Under the pieces are notes generated by a model. It was not told the DNA's origin. It searched no databases and saw nothing but the letters and a program-made list of their open reading frames with translations. From NCBI RefSeq assembly GCF_002911015.1, contig NZ_KZ626879.1, positions 1 through 64,000 of the forward strand: DNA of 64,000 nucleotides, written 5' to 3'. Below are positions 33,504 to 41,550 of this stretch, piece after piece. Made by a program: the position numbers and the translations under genes. The DNA comes from Streptomyces populi. Its GTDB lineage: Bacteria; Actinomycetota; Actinomycetes; Streptomycetales; Streptomycetaceae. Within the stretch, counting starts at the first letter, position 1. Every line of letters begins with the position of its first letter.

Positions 33504-35309
33504 ATGGCCACTCCCCTGTCCGACACCCCTCTGTCCCCGCTGAAGACCGTCGCCGTCGTCGGCCTCGGCACCATGGGCACCGGCATCGCCGAGGTCCTGG
33601 TCCGGGCCGGCCGTGATGTGATCGGCATCGACGTCAGCGAAGCCGCGGCCGCCCAGGCCGTGGCCACCCTCGAAGCCTCCACCGCCCGCGCCGTGCGCCG
33701 CGAGCACCTGAGCGACGCGGAGCGCACCGACGCCCTCGCCCGCTTCCGCACCTTCACCGACCTCGCGGCCGCCGCCGACGCCGACCTCGTCATCGAGGTG
33801 ACCCCGGAGTCGTACGACATCAAGCAGCAGGTCTTCCGGGCGCTCGACGGCATCGTGCGCCCCGAGGCGATCCTCGCGACGGGCACCAACGCCCTGTCCG
33901 TGACCCGCCTGGCCGCCGACTCGGCCCGGCCCGAGCGCGTGCTCGGCCTGCACTTCTTCAACCCGGCGCCCGCGATGAAGCTCGTCGAGGTCGTCTCCTC
34001 GGTGCTGACCGCGCCGACGGCCGTGTCCGCGGTCACCGACCTGGCGCTGGAGCTCGGCAAGGAGCCCGTGGCGGTGGGCGACCGCCCCGGTTTCGTCGCC
34101 GACGGCCTGCTCTTCGGCTACCTCAACCAGGCGGCCGCGATGTACGAGGCGAAGTACGCCTCCCGCGAGGACATCGACGCGGCGATGAAGCTCGGCTGCG
34201 GACTGCCCATGGGCCCGCTCGCGCTGCTCGACCTGATCGGCGTGGACACCGCGCGGACCGTCCTGGAGGCGATGTACGCCGAGTCGCACGACCGGCTGCA
34301 CGCCCCCGCGCCGATCCTCAAGCAGCTCAGCGAGGCGGGCCTGACCGGACGCAAGTCCGGCCGCGGCTTCTACTCGTACGAGGCCCCCGGCAGCGACGCC
34401 GTCGTGCGGGACGCGCTGACGCCGCTGGAGGGCTCCGTGCTCGCCGAGGGCCGTTCGATCCGCTCGGTGGGCGTCGCCGGCTCCGGCACGATGGCCTCCG
34501 GCATCGCCGAGGTCTTCGCGAAGGCCGGGTACGAGGTCGTCCTCGCCGCCCGTACGGAGGAGAAGGCGGGGACCGCCAAGGCCCGCATCGGCAAGTCGCT
34601 CTCCCGTTCCGTCGACAAGGGCCGGATGACGGCCGAGGCGGCGGCGCGGACCCTGGAGCTGATCACGCCGACCGGCAGCTACGACGACTTCGCCGACGTC
34701 GACCTCGCGCTGGAGGCGGTCGCCGAGGACCTGGAGATCAAGCAGCAGCTGTTCGGCACGTTCGACAAGGTCTGCAAGCCCGGCGCGATCCTCGCCACCA
34801 CCACCTCCTCGCTGCCCGTCGTCGCCTGCGCCCGCGCCACCTCGCGCCCGCAGGACGTCATCGGCATGCACTTCTTCAACCCGGCCCCGGCGATGAAGCT
34901 CGTCGAGGTCGTGCGGACCGTGCTGACCGCGGACGACGTGCACGCCACCGTGCGCGAGGTCTGCGCGAAGATCCGCAAGCACCCGGTGGACTGCGGTGAC
35001 CGGGCCGGCTTCATCGTCAACGCGCTGCTGTTCCCGTACCTGAACAACGCCATCAAGATGGTGCAGGAGCACTACGCCTCGCTGGACGACATCGACGCGG
35101 CGATGAAGCTGGGCGGCGGCTACCCGATGGGTCCCTTCGAGCTGCTCGACGTGGTCGGGCTCGACGTCTCGCTGGCCATCGAGAAGGTCCTGCACCGTGA
35201 GTTCCGGGACCCGGGACTCGCCCCCGCGCCGCTCCTGGAGCACCTGGTGGCCGCGGGCTGCCTCGGCCGCAAGACGGGCCGCGGCTTCCGCGAATATGCC
35301 CGCCGCTGA
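33504..35309 (+). CDS. 3-hydroxyacyl-CoA dehydrogenase, tandem-duplicated (two-domain) form
   Basis: 601 residues consisting of two homologous halves of about 290. Each has an NAD-binding start (VVGLGTMGTGIAEVL near residue 20; VAGSGTMASGIAEVF near 322), a LHFFNPAPAMKLVEVV / MHFFNPAPAMKLVEVV active-site strand, a DRPGFVADGLLFGYLNQA / DRAGFIVNALLFPYLNNA helix, and a GRKSGRGFYSY / GRKTGRGFREY end. It oxidises (S)-3-hydroxyacyl-CoA such as hydroxybutyryl-CoA with NAD or NADP. Fused dimers of this kind replace the normal homodimer. The second half has alanine for the third glycine of the nucleotide loop and could be weaker in cofactor binding. It precedes the ethylmalonyl-CoA operon and could supply its C4 precursor. 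Confidence 0.93.
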   Translation: MATPLSDTPLSPLKTVAVVGLGTMGTGIAEVLVRAGRDVIGIDVSEAAAAQAVATLEASTARAVRREHLSDAERTDALARFRTFTDLAAAADADLVIEVTPESYDIKQQVFRALDGIVRPEAILATGTNALSVTRLAADSARPERVLGLHFFNPAPAMKLVEVVSSVLTAPTAVSAVTDLALELGKEPVAVGDRPGFVADGLLFGYLNQAAAMYEAKYASREDIDAAMKLGCGLPMGPLALLDLIGVDTARTVLEAMYAESHDRLHAPAPILKQLSEAGLTGRKSGRGFYSYEAPGSDAVVRDALTPLEGSVLAEGRSIRSVGVAGSGTMASGIAEVFAKAGYEVVLAARTEEKAGTAKARIGKSLSRSVDKGRMTAEAAARTLELITPTGSYDDFADVDLALEAVAEDLEIKQQLFGTFDKVCKPGAILATTTSSLPVVACARATSRPQDVIGMHFFNPAPAMKLVEVVRTVLTADDVHATVREVCAKIRKHPVDCGDRAGFIVNALLFPYLNNAIKMVQEHYASLDDIDAAMKLGGGYPMGPFELLDVVGLDVSLAIEKVLHREFRDPGLAPAPLLEHLVAAGCLGRKTGRGFREYARR

Positions 35310-35372
35310 GGGTCAGGGCGACTGGTTCACTGAGGACGCCGACTGGGGCGGACTGCTCGACCCCGCCGGACA

Positions 35373-35397
35373 CCCCCCGCCCTTCCAGGGCGGGGGG
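35373..35397 (+). terminator. hairpin terminator after the dehydrogenase gene
   Basis: CCCCCCGCCCT, loop TCC, AGGGCGGGGGG: a perfect 11-bp stem 63 bases past the stop at 35309 and before the TetR gene promoter. Confidence 0.75.
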
Positions 35398-35433
35398 ATC
35401 CCCGGACATGCGCGCTCTCCTGCGCACATGCAG

Positions 35434-35439
35434 TACGTT
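35434..35439 (+). promoter_or_regulatory. -10 box of a probable leaderless transcript (TetR gene)
   Basis: TACGTT, six bases, ATG at 35446. No ribosome-binding site is present, which also supports 35446 over upstream in-frame starts. Confidence 0.55.
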
Positions 35440-35445
35440 CGGGTC

Positions 35446-36258
35446 ATGTCCCAGCCCGCCAAGTCCTCACGTACACCAGCCACGCCCGACGCGCCGGAGA
35501 GCGCCGCGGGCAGTCGCGCGGCGGCCCAACGCCTCAAGATGCGCCGGGAGCTGGCGGCCGCGGCCATGGAGCTGTTCGCCGCCAAGGGGTACGAGGCGAC
35601 CACCGTCGACGAGATCGCGGCCCAGGCCGGAGTGGCCCGCCGTACGTTCTTCCGCCACTTCCGCTCCAAGGAAGAGGCGATCTTCCCCGATCACGACGAC
35701 ACCCTGATCCGGGCCGAGGCCGTGCTCAACGCGGCACCCGCGCACGAGCATCCTCTCGACACCGTGTGCCGCGGCATCAAGGAAGTCATGAGGATGTACG
35801 CGGCCCAGCCGGAGATCTCCGTCTCGCGCTACAAGCTGACGCGCGAGGTGCCGACGCTGCGGGAGGCCGAGATCGCCTCGGTGGCCCGCTACGAACGGCT
35901 CTTCACCCGCTACCTCCTCGGTCACTTCGACGAGCACGCGCACGACGACGACGCCAACGACGACCCCCTGCTCGCCGAGGTCGCCGCGTCGGCCGTGGTC
36001 ACGGCCCACAACCACGTCCTGCGACGGTGGCTGCGGGCCGGCGGCCAGGGCGACGTGGAGTCGCAGCTGGACCACGCCTTCGCCATCGTCCGCAAGACCT
36101 TCGGCACCGGGATCGGCGCGGGACGGGAGACCGCGCCGCGACCGGCGCCCGCCTCCTCCTTCACCGAGGGGGACGTCCTCGTGACCGTCGCCCGGGTCGA
36201 CGCCCCGCTGGACCAGGTGATGCGCACCATCGAGCAGGCCCTCAAGGAACGGTCGTAG
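35446..36258 (+). CDS. TetR/AcrR family transcriptional regulator
   Basis: 270 residues. The helix-turn-helix domain is at about 25-75 (RRELAAAAMELFAAKGYEAT, then VDEIAAQAGVARRTFFRHF and RSKEEAIFPDHDD). The effector domain has an unusually acidic loop (HFDEHAHDDDANDDP), and the extended C-terminus past residue 225 ends in VARVDAPLDQVMRTIEQAL. The gene lies just before ccr in the same direction and is separated from it by a strong terminator, so it has its own promoter. It is the natural candidate to control the ccr-meaA operon or the upstream dehydrogenase, through an acyl-CoA ligand; that is inference from position. Confidence 0.9.
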   Translation: MSQPAKSSRTPATPDAPESAAGSRAAAQRLKMRRELAAAAMELFAAKGYEATTVDEIAAQAGVARRTFFRHFRSKEEAIFPDHDDTLIRAEAVLNAAPAHEHPLDTVCRGIKEVMRMYAAQPEISVSRYKLTREVPTLREAEIASVARYERLFTRYLLGHFDEHAHDDDANDDPLLAEVAASAVVTAHNHVLRRWLRAGGQGDVESQLDHAFAIVRKTFGTGIGAGRETAPRPAPASSFTEGDVLVTVARVDAPLDQVMRTIEQALKERS

Positions 36259-36287
36259 GACCCCTTCTCCCCGAACGGCAAAACTCT

Positions 36288-36326
36288 CGCCGGACACGCT
36301 CACTTCGAGCGCGTCCGGCGTTTTTT
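36288..36326 (+). terminator. rho-independent terminator of the TetR gene
   Basis: A 14-bp stem with one A-C mismatch (cgccggacacgctc paired with gagcgcgtccggcg), a five-base loop and a T6 tract at 36321-36326. It lies 30 bases after the TetR stop. Confidence 0.9.
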
Positions 36327-36358
36327 GTGCCCTGATTCGAGTGTTTTGCGACCCGATC

Positions 36359-36453
36359 TGATCGATCATCGCTCAGGTGTTACGTAAAGATTTCACCTGA
36401 GCGCAACTTCTGGCACTCCGTGCCTTGTCAGGTGACACGGCGTGCCATACGTT
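36359..36453 (+). promoter_or_regulatory. ccr operon promoter with several palindromes
   Basis: TTGTCA (36425-36430), a 17-base spacer and TACGTT (36448-36453) form a strong housekeeping-type promoter. Upstream and on it lie TGATCGATCA (36359-36368), GCTCAGGTG...CACCTGAGC (36371-36379 and 36394-36402, enclosing TTACGTAA), GGCAC-TCC-GTGCC (36412-36424), and TGTCA-GG-TGACA (36426-36437), which covers the -35 box. CAGGTG occurs in both larger elements. These are credible operator sites. Confidence 0.6.
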
Positions 36454-36459
36454 GAAGGA

Positions 36460-36678
36460 GTCCGGGCGGCCGGCGTGCAGAGACCATGCGTACGCCGGCT
36501 GTCCCCGCAAGCCCCATGGCCTGCGCGCCCGGACGCCTGCGTCACAGGCAACCTTTCGCGCCAACCACAGCGCTGCCACAGCACCACCTCCGCCGGACCG
36601 ACGGCACACCCCTCAGCAGCAGCACCGACGTACCCCTCAGCGTTCTCCCTCGGAACGCGCATCGCCGGAGGCAACACC
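36460..36678 (+). other. long 5' leader of the ccr operon
   Basis: About 220 bases between the predicted transcription start and GTG 36679. It contains no supported small ORF and no riboswitch that I can recognise; GGAGG lies seven bases before the start codon. Confidence 0.4.
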
Positions 36679-38016
36679 GTGAAGGAAATCCTGGACGCGA
36701 TCCAGTCGCAGACGGCCACGGCCGACGACTTCGCCGCTCTCCCGCTCCCCGAGTCCTACCGCGCGATCACCGTGCACAAGGACGAGGCGGAGATGTTCAC
36801 CGGGCTCAACAGCCGCGACAAGGACCCCCGCAAGTCGATCCACCTGGACGACGTTCCGCTGCCGGAGCTCGGCCCGGGCGAGGCGCTGGTCGCCGTGATG
36901 GCGTCCTCCGTGAACTACAACTCGGTCTGGACGTCGATCTTCGAGCCGGTGTCGACCTTCAACTTCCTGGAGCGCTACGGCCGGCTCAGCGACCTCAGCA
37001 AGCGCCACGACCTGCCGTACCACATCATCGGTTCGGACCTCGCGGGCGTCGTCCTGCGCACCGGCCCGGGGGTCAACTCCTGGAAGCCCGGCGACGAGGT
37101 CGTCGCGCACTGCCTGTCCGTCGAGCTGGAGTCCTCCGACGGCCACAACGACACGATGCTCGACCCCGAGCAGCGCATCTGGGGCTTCGAGACCAACTTC
37201 GGCGGCCTCGCCGAGATCGCGCTCGTCAAGTCCAACCAGCTGATGCCGAAGCCCGACCACCTGAGCTGGGAGGAGGCCGCCGCCCCGGGCCTGGTGAACT
37301 CCACCGCCTACCGGCAGCTCGTCTCCCGCAACGGCGCCGGCATGAAGCAGGGCGACAACGTGCTCATCTGGGGCGCGAGCGGTGGGCTGGGCTCGTACGC
37401 CACGCAGTTCGCGCTGGCCGGCGGCGCCAACCCGATCTGTGTCGTCTCCAGCGAGCAGAAGGCGGACATCTGCCGCTCGATGGGCGCCGAGGCGATCATC
37501 GACCGCAGCGCCGAGGGCTACAAGTTCTGGAAGGACGAGACCACCCAGGACCCGAAGGAGTGGAAGCGCTTCGGCAAGCGCATCCGCGAGTTCACCGGCG
37601 GCGAGGACATCGACATCGTCTTCGAGCACCCCGGCCGCGAGACCTTCGGCGCCTCGGTCTACGTCACCCGCAAGGGCGGCACCATCACCACCTGCGCCTC
37701 GACCTCGGGCTACATGCACGAGTACGACAACCGCTACCTGTGGATGTCGCTGAAGCGGATCATCGGCTCGCACTTCGCGAACTACCGCGAGGCCTGGGAG
37801 GCCAACCGCCTCATCGCCAAGGGCAAGATCCACCCGACGCTCTCCAAGGTCTACTCCCTGGAGGAGACCGGGCAGGCCGCCTACGACGTGCACCGCAACC
37901 TCCACCAGGGCAAGGTCGGCGTCCTCGCGCTGGCGCCCGAGGAGGGCCTGGGAGTCCGCGACCACGAGAAGCGCGCCCAGCACATCGACGCCATCAACCG
38001 CTTCCGGAACGTCTGA
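36679..38016 (+). CDS. ccr: crotonyl-CoA carboxylase/reductase
   Basis: 445 residues of the MDR superfamily. With the start at GTG 36679 (GGAGG upstream) the CO2-pocket residues described for the Kitasatospora enzyme fall at identical numbers: N81 (SVNYNS), F170 and E171 (IWGFET), H365 (IIGSHFANY). LIWGASGGLGSYATQFA near 230 is the NADPH loop. The enzyme reductively carboxylates crotonyl-CoA to (2S)-ethylmalonyl-CoA. That is the key step of the ethylmalonyl-CoA pathway and a source of ethylmalonyl extender units for polyketides. It is first in the operon with meaA, the lyase, the hydratase and the dehydrogenase. Confidence 0.97.
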   Translation: MKEILDAIQSQTATADDFAALPLPESYRAITVHKDEAEMFTGLNSRDKDPRKSIHLDDVPLPELGPGEALVAVMASSVNYNSVWTSIFEPVSTFNFLERYGRLSDLSKRHDLPYHIIGSDLAGVVLRTGPGVNSWKPGDEVVAHCLSVELESSDGHNDTMLDPEQRIWGFETNFGGLAEIALVKSNQLMPKPDHLSWEEAAAPGLVNSTAYRQLVSRNGAGMKQGDNVLIWGASGGLGSYATQFALAGGANPICVVSSEQKADICRSMGAEAIIDRSAEGYKFWKDETTQDPKEWKRFGKRIREFTGGEDIDIVFEHPGRETFGASVYVTRKGGTITTCASTSGYMHEYDNRYLWMSLKRIIGSHFANYREAWEANRLIAKGKIHPTLSKVYSLEETGQAAYDVHRNLHQGKVGVLALAPEEGLGVRDHEKRAQHIDAINRFRNV

Positions 38017-38025
38017 GGTCCATCC

Positions 38026-40053
38026 ATGACAGAGCGCCAGAAGGACCGGCCGTGGCTCATGCGCACCTACGCCGGCCACTCCACGGCCGAGGCGTCCAAC
38101 GAGTTGTACCGGCGCAACCTCGCCAAGGGGCAGACAGGGCTCTCCGTGGCCTTCGACCTGCCGACGCAGACGGGCTACGACCCCGACCACATCCTCGCCC
38201 GCGGCGAGGTCGGCCGGGTCGGCGTGCCGGTCTCGCACCTCGGTGACATGCGCCGGCTGTTCCAGGACATCCCCCTGGAGCAGATGAACACCTCGATGAC
38301 CATCAACGCCACCGCCATGTGGCTGCTGGCGCTCTATCAGGTCGTCGCCGAGGAGCAGGGTGCGGACATCACCAAGCTCCAGGGCACGACCCAGAACGAC
38401 ATCGTGAAGGAGTACCTCTCGCGGGGGACGCACGTCTTCCCGCCGGGGCCCTCCCTCCGTCTCACGACGGACATGATCACGTACACGGTCAACCACATCC
38501 CCAAGTGGAACCCGATCAACATCTGCAGCTACCACCTGCAGGAGGCGGGCGCCACGCCGGTCCAGGAGATCGCGTACGCGATGTCCACCGCGATCGCCGT
38601 CCTGGACGCGGTGTTCGCGTCCGGGCAGATCTCCGAGGACCGCAAGGGCGATGTCGTGGCCCGCATCTCCTTCTTCGTGAACGCGGGCGTCCGCTTCATC
38701 GAGGAGATGTGCAAGATGCGGGCGTTCGGGCGGATCTGGGACAAGATCACCCGCGAGCGGTACGGCATCGAGGACCCCAAGCAGCGGCGTTTCCGGTACG
38801 GCGTCCAGGTCAACTCCCTCGGTCTGACCGAGGCGCAGCCGGAGAACAACGTCCAGCGGATCGTCCTGGAGATGCTGGCCGTCACCCTGTCCAAGGACGC
38901 CCGCGCGCGTGCCGTGCAGCTGCCCGCCTGGAACGAGGCGCTCGGTCTGCCCCGCCCCTGGGACCAGCAGTGGTCGCTGCGCATCCAGCAGGTCCTGGCG
39001 CACGAGAGCGACCTGCTGGAGTACGAGGACATCTTCGAGGGCTCGCACGTGATCGAGGCCAAGGTGACCGCCCTCGTCGAGGAGTCGCTGGCCGAGATCG
39101 CGCGGATCGAGGAGATGGGCGGCGCGATGGCCGCCGTCGAGTCCGGCTACCTCAAGTCGCAGCTCGTCTCCTCGCACGCCGAGCGCCGGGCCCGCATCGA
39201 GGGCGGCAAGGACAAGATCGTCGGCGTCAACGTCTTCGAGTCGACCGAGCCGAACCCGCTCACGGCCGACCTCGACGCGGCGATCCAGACCGTCGACCCC
39301 GCGGTCGAGGCCCGGGTGATCTCGGCGCTCGGGACCTGGCGCGACACGCGGTACCAGCCGCCCTTCAACCACCCGCGCCCGTGCAAGGCGCTGGAGCGGC
39401 TGAAGGAGGCCGCGAAGGGCACCGACAACCTCATGGAGGCCACCCTGGAGTGCGCCCGCGCCGGTGTCACCACCGGCGAGTGGGCCGGGGCCCTGCGCGA
39501 GGTGTTCGGCGAGTTCCGCGCCCCGACCGGTGTCTCGTCGGCGCCCGTCGCCGTCACCGCCGAGGAGGGCACCGCGCTCGCCCTGGTGCGCCGCAAGGTG
39601 GAGCTGACCGCCAAGGACCTCGGCGCCGGCAACCTCCGGTTCCTGGTCGGCAAGCCGGGCCTGGACGGGCACTCCAACGGCGCCGAGCAGATCGCCGTGC
39701 GGGCCCGTGACGCCGGCTTCGAGGTGGTCTACCAGGGCATCCGGCTCACCCCGGAGCAGATCGTGGACGCGGCCGTGGCCGAGGACGTGCACGCCGTGGG
39801 CCTGTCCATCCTCTCCGGCTCGCACGCCCAGCTCGTCCCGGACGTCCTGGAGAAGCTGCGCACGGCGGGCGCGGGCGACATTCCGGTGATCGCGGGCGGG
39901 ATCATCCCGAACGCGGACGCCGAACAGCTGCGGGCCGCGGGAGTGGCCGCGGTCTTCACACCGAAGGACTTCGACATCACCGGAATCATCGGCCGTATCG
40001 TCGACGAGATCCGGAAAGCGAACAAGCTCGACCCCCTGGAGGTCCCCGCATGA
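38026..40053 (+). CDS. meaA: coenzyme-B12-dependent ethylmalonyl-CoA mutase
   Basis: 675 residues in one chain. The barrel domain starts with RPWLMRTYAGHSTAEASNELY and contains LPTQTGYDPDHILARGEVGRVGV and SMTINATAMWLLALYQ. The C-terminal B12 domain has D547-G-H549-S-N-G (base-off ligand His549), LSILSGSH and AGGIIP. Within a ccr operon the assignment is ethylmalonyl-CoA mutase (to methylsuccinyl-CoA), not methylmalonyl- or isobutyryl-CoA mutase. It starts ten bases after the ccr stop; its stop overlaps the lyase start (ATGA). Confidence 0.94.
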   Translation: MTERQKDRPWLMRTYAGHSTAEASNELYRRNLAKGQTGLSVAFDLPTQTGYDPDHILARGEVGRVGVPVSHLGDMRRLFQDIPLEQMNTSMTINATAMWLLALYQVVAEEQGADITKLQGTTQNDIVKEYLSRGTHVFPPGPSLRLTTDMITYTVNHIPKWNPINICSYHLQEAGATPVQEIAYAMSTAIAVLDAVFASGQISEDRKGDVVARISFFVNAGVRFIEEMCKMRAFGRIWDKITRERYGIEDPKQRRFRYGVQVNSLGLTEAQPENNVQRIVLEMLAVTLSKDARARAVQLPAWNEALGLPRPWDQQWSLRIQQVLAHESDLLEYEDIFEGSHVIEAKVTALVEESLAEIARIEEMGGAMAAVESGYLKSQLVSSHAERRARIEGGKDKIVGVNVFESTEPNPLTADLDAAIQTVDPAVEARVISALGTWRDTRYQPPFNHPRPCKALERLKEAAKGTDNLMEATLECARAGVTTGEWAGALREVFGEFRAPTGVSSAPVAVTAEEGTALALVRRKVELTAKDLGAGNLRFLVGKPGLDGHSNGAEQIAVRARDAGFEVVYQGIRLTPEQIVDAAVAEDVHAVGLSILSGSHAQLVPDVLEKLRTAGAGDIPVIAGGIIPNADAEQLRAAGVAAVFTPKDFDITGIIGRIVDEIRKANKLDPLEVPA

Positions 40054-41015
40054 CCACGCCCGTGAACCGTCTGCGTCCCAGGCGCTCCTGTCTGGCCGTG
40101 CCGGGCAGCAACCCCCGCTTCCTGGAGAAGGCCCAGGGGCTCCCCGCGGACCAGGTCTTCCTCGACCTGGAGGACGCGTGCGCGCCGCTGGCCAAGCCGG
40201 ACGCCCGGCACACCATCGTCAAGTTCCTCAACGAGGGTGACTGGACCGGCAAGACGCGGGTCGTGCGCGTCAACGACTGGACGACCGAGTGGACCTACCG
40301 CGACGTCGTCACGGTCGTCGAGGGCGCGGGCCAGAACCTCGACTGCATCATGCTGCCGAAGGTGCAGACGGCCGAGCAGGTCGTCGCCCTCGACCTGCTG
40401 CTGACGCAGATCGAGAAGACGATGGGCTTCGAGGTCGGCAAGATCGGCATCGAGGCGCAGATCGAGAACGCCCAGGGCCTGAACAACGTCAACGCGATCG
40501 CCACCGCCTCGCAGCGCGTGGAGACCATCATCTTCGGCCCGGCCGACTTCATGGCCTCCATCAACATGAAGTCGCTGGTCGTCGGTGAGCAGCCGCCCGG
40601 CTACCCGGCGGACGCCTACCACTACATCCTGATGAAGATCCTGATGGCCGCCCGCGCCAACAACCTCCAGGCGATCGACGGCCCCTACCTCCAGATCCGC
40701 AACATCGACGGCTACCGCGCGGTCGCGCAGCGCGCCGCCGCGCTCGGCTTCGACGGCAAGTGGGTGCTGCACCCGGGTCAGGTGGAGGCCTCGAACGAGA
40801 TCTTCTCCCCCTCGCAGGAGGACTTCGACCACGCCGAGCTGATCCTGGACGCGTACGACTACTACACGTCCGAGGCCGGCGGCAAGAAGGGCTCCGCGAT
40901 GCTCGGCGACGAGATGATCGACGAGGCCAGCCGCAAGATGGCGCTCGTCATCTCGGGCAAGGGCCGGGCCGCCGGCATGCAGCGCACCACCTCGTTCGAA
41001 GCCCCGGAGGCCTGA
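40050..41015 (+). CDS. mcl: CitE-like CoA ester lyase (malyl-CoA / beta-methylmalyl-CoA lyase)
   Basis: 321 residues of the HpcH/HpaI-CitE superfamily: RSCLAVPGSNPRFLEKA, QVFLDLEDACAP (acidic metal site), IMLPKVQTAEQV, IGIEAQIENAQGL, IIFGPADFMASI and KWVLHPGQVEASNEIF. In the pathway it cleaves beta-methylmalyl-CoA to glyoxylate and propionyl-CoA. Magnesium ligands are the Glu of AQIEN and the Asp of GPADF. It overlaps meaA by four bases and precedes the hydratase by five. Confidence 0.92.
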   Translation: MTTPVNRLRPRRSCLAVPGSNPRFLEKAQGLPADQVFLDLEDACAPLAKPDARHTIVKFLNEGDWTGKTRVVRVNDWTTEWTYRDVVTVVEGAGQNLDCIMLPKVQTAEQVVALDLLLTQIEKTMGFEVGKIGIEAQIENAQGLNNVNAIATASQRVETIIFGPADFMASINMKSLVVGEQPPGYPADAYHYILMKILMAARANNLQAIDGPYLQIRNIDGYRAVAQRAAALGFDGKWVLHPGQVEASNEIFSPSQEDFDHAELILDAYDYYTSEAGGKKGSAMLGDEMIDEASRKMALVISGKGRAAGMQRTTSFEAPEA

Positions 41016-41020
41016 GCACC

Positions 41021-41548
41021 ATGCAGTTCGGACGCACCTACGAAGAGTTCGAGGTCGGGGCGGTCTACAAGCACTGGCCCGGAAAGACGGTCACCGAGTA
41101 CGACGACCACCTCTTCTGCCTGCTGACCATGAACCACCACCCGCTCCACATGGACAGCAACTACGCGGAGAAGACGACCGATTTCGGCAAGAACGTCGTC
41201 GTCGGGAACTACATCTACTCGCTGCTGCTCGGCATGTCCGTGCCGGACGTCTCCGGCAAGGCGATCGCGAACCTGGAGATCGAGTCGCTGAAGCACGTGG
41301 CGCCGACCTTCCACGGCGACACGATCTACGGCGAGACCACGGTCCTCGACAAGACGCCCTCCCGGTCCAAGTCGGACCGCGGGATCGTCTACGTCGAGAC
41401 CAAGGGCTACAAGCAGGACGGCACGCTGGTCTGCGTGTTCCGCCGCAAGGTGATGGTCCCCACCGAGACGTACATCAAGGAGCGCGGCGGCGAGCAGCCC
41501 GGCCGGCCCGAACTCACCGCCCCGGCGGAGAAGAAGACGGAGAAGTAG
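41021..41548 (+). CDS. mch: MaoC-like mesaconyl-CoA hydratase
   Basis: 175 residues, a single hot-dog domain (Rhodobacter Mch is about twice as long). FGRTYEEFEVGAVYKHWPG, KTVTEYDDHLFCLLTMNHHPLHMD and GNYIYSLLLGMSVPD follow the MaoC hydratase pattern. In R-specific hydratases the catalytic Asp-His pair lies in GDxNPxH; here the loop reads MNHHPLH, so an Asn seems to stand at the Asp position while the His is kept. The operon position supports hydration of mesaconyl-CoA to beta-methylmalyl-CoA. The C-terminal 20 residues are a Lys/Glu/Pro tail. Confidence 0.88.
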   Translation: MQFGRTYEEFEVGAVYKHWPGKTVTEYDDHLFCLLTMNHHPLHMDSNYAEKTTDFGKNVVVGNYIYSLLLGMSVPDVSGKAIANLEIESLKHVAPTFHGDTIYGETTVLDKTPSRSKSDRGIVYVETKGYKQDGTLVCVFRRKVMVPTETYIKERGGEQPGRPELTAPAEKKTEK

Positions 41549-41550
41549 TC

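Noticed and set aside
36637..39825. A 1062-codon antisense frame over ccr and meaA
   Set aside because: It is antisense to two genes with full catalytic motifs; no domain or ribosome-binding site.
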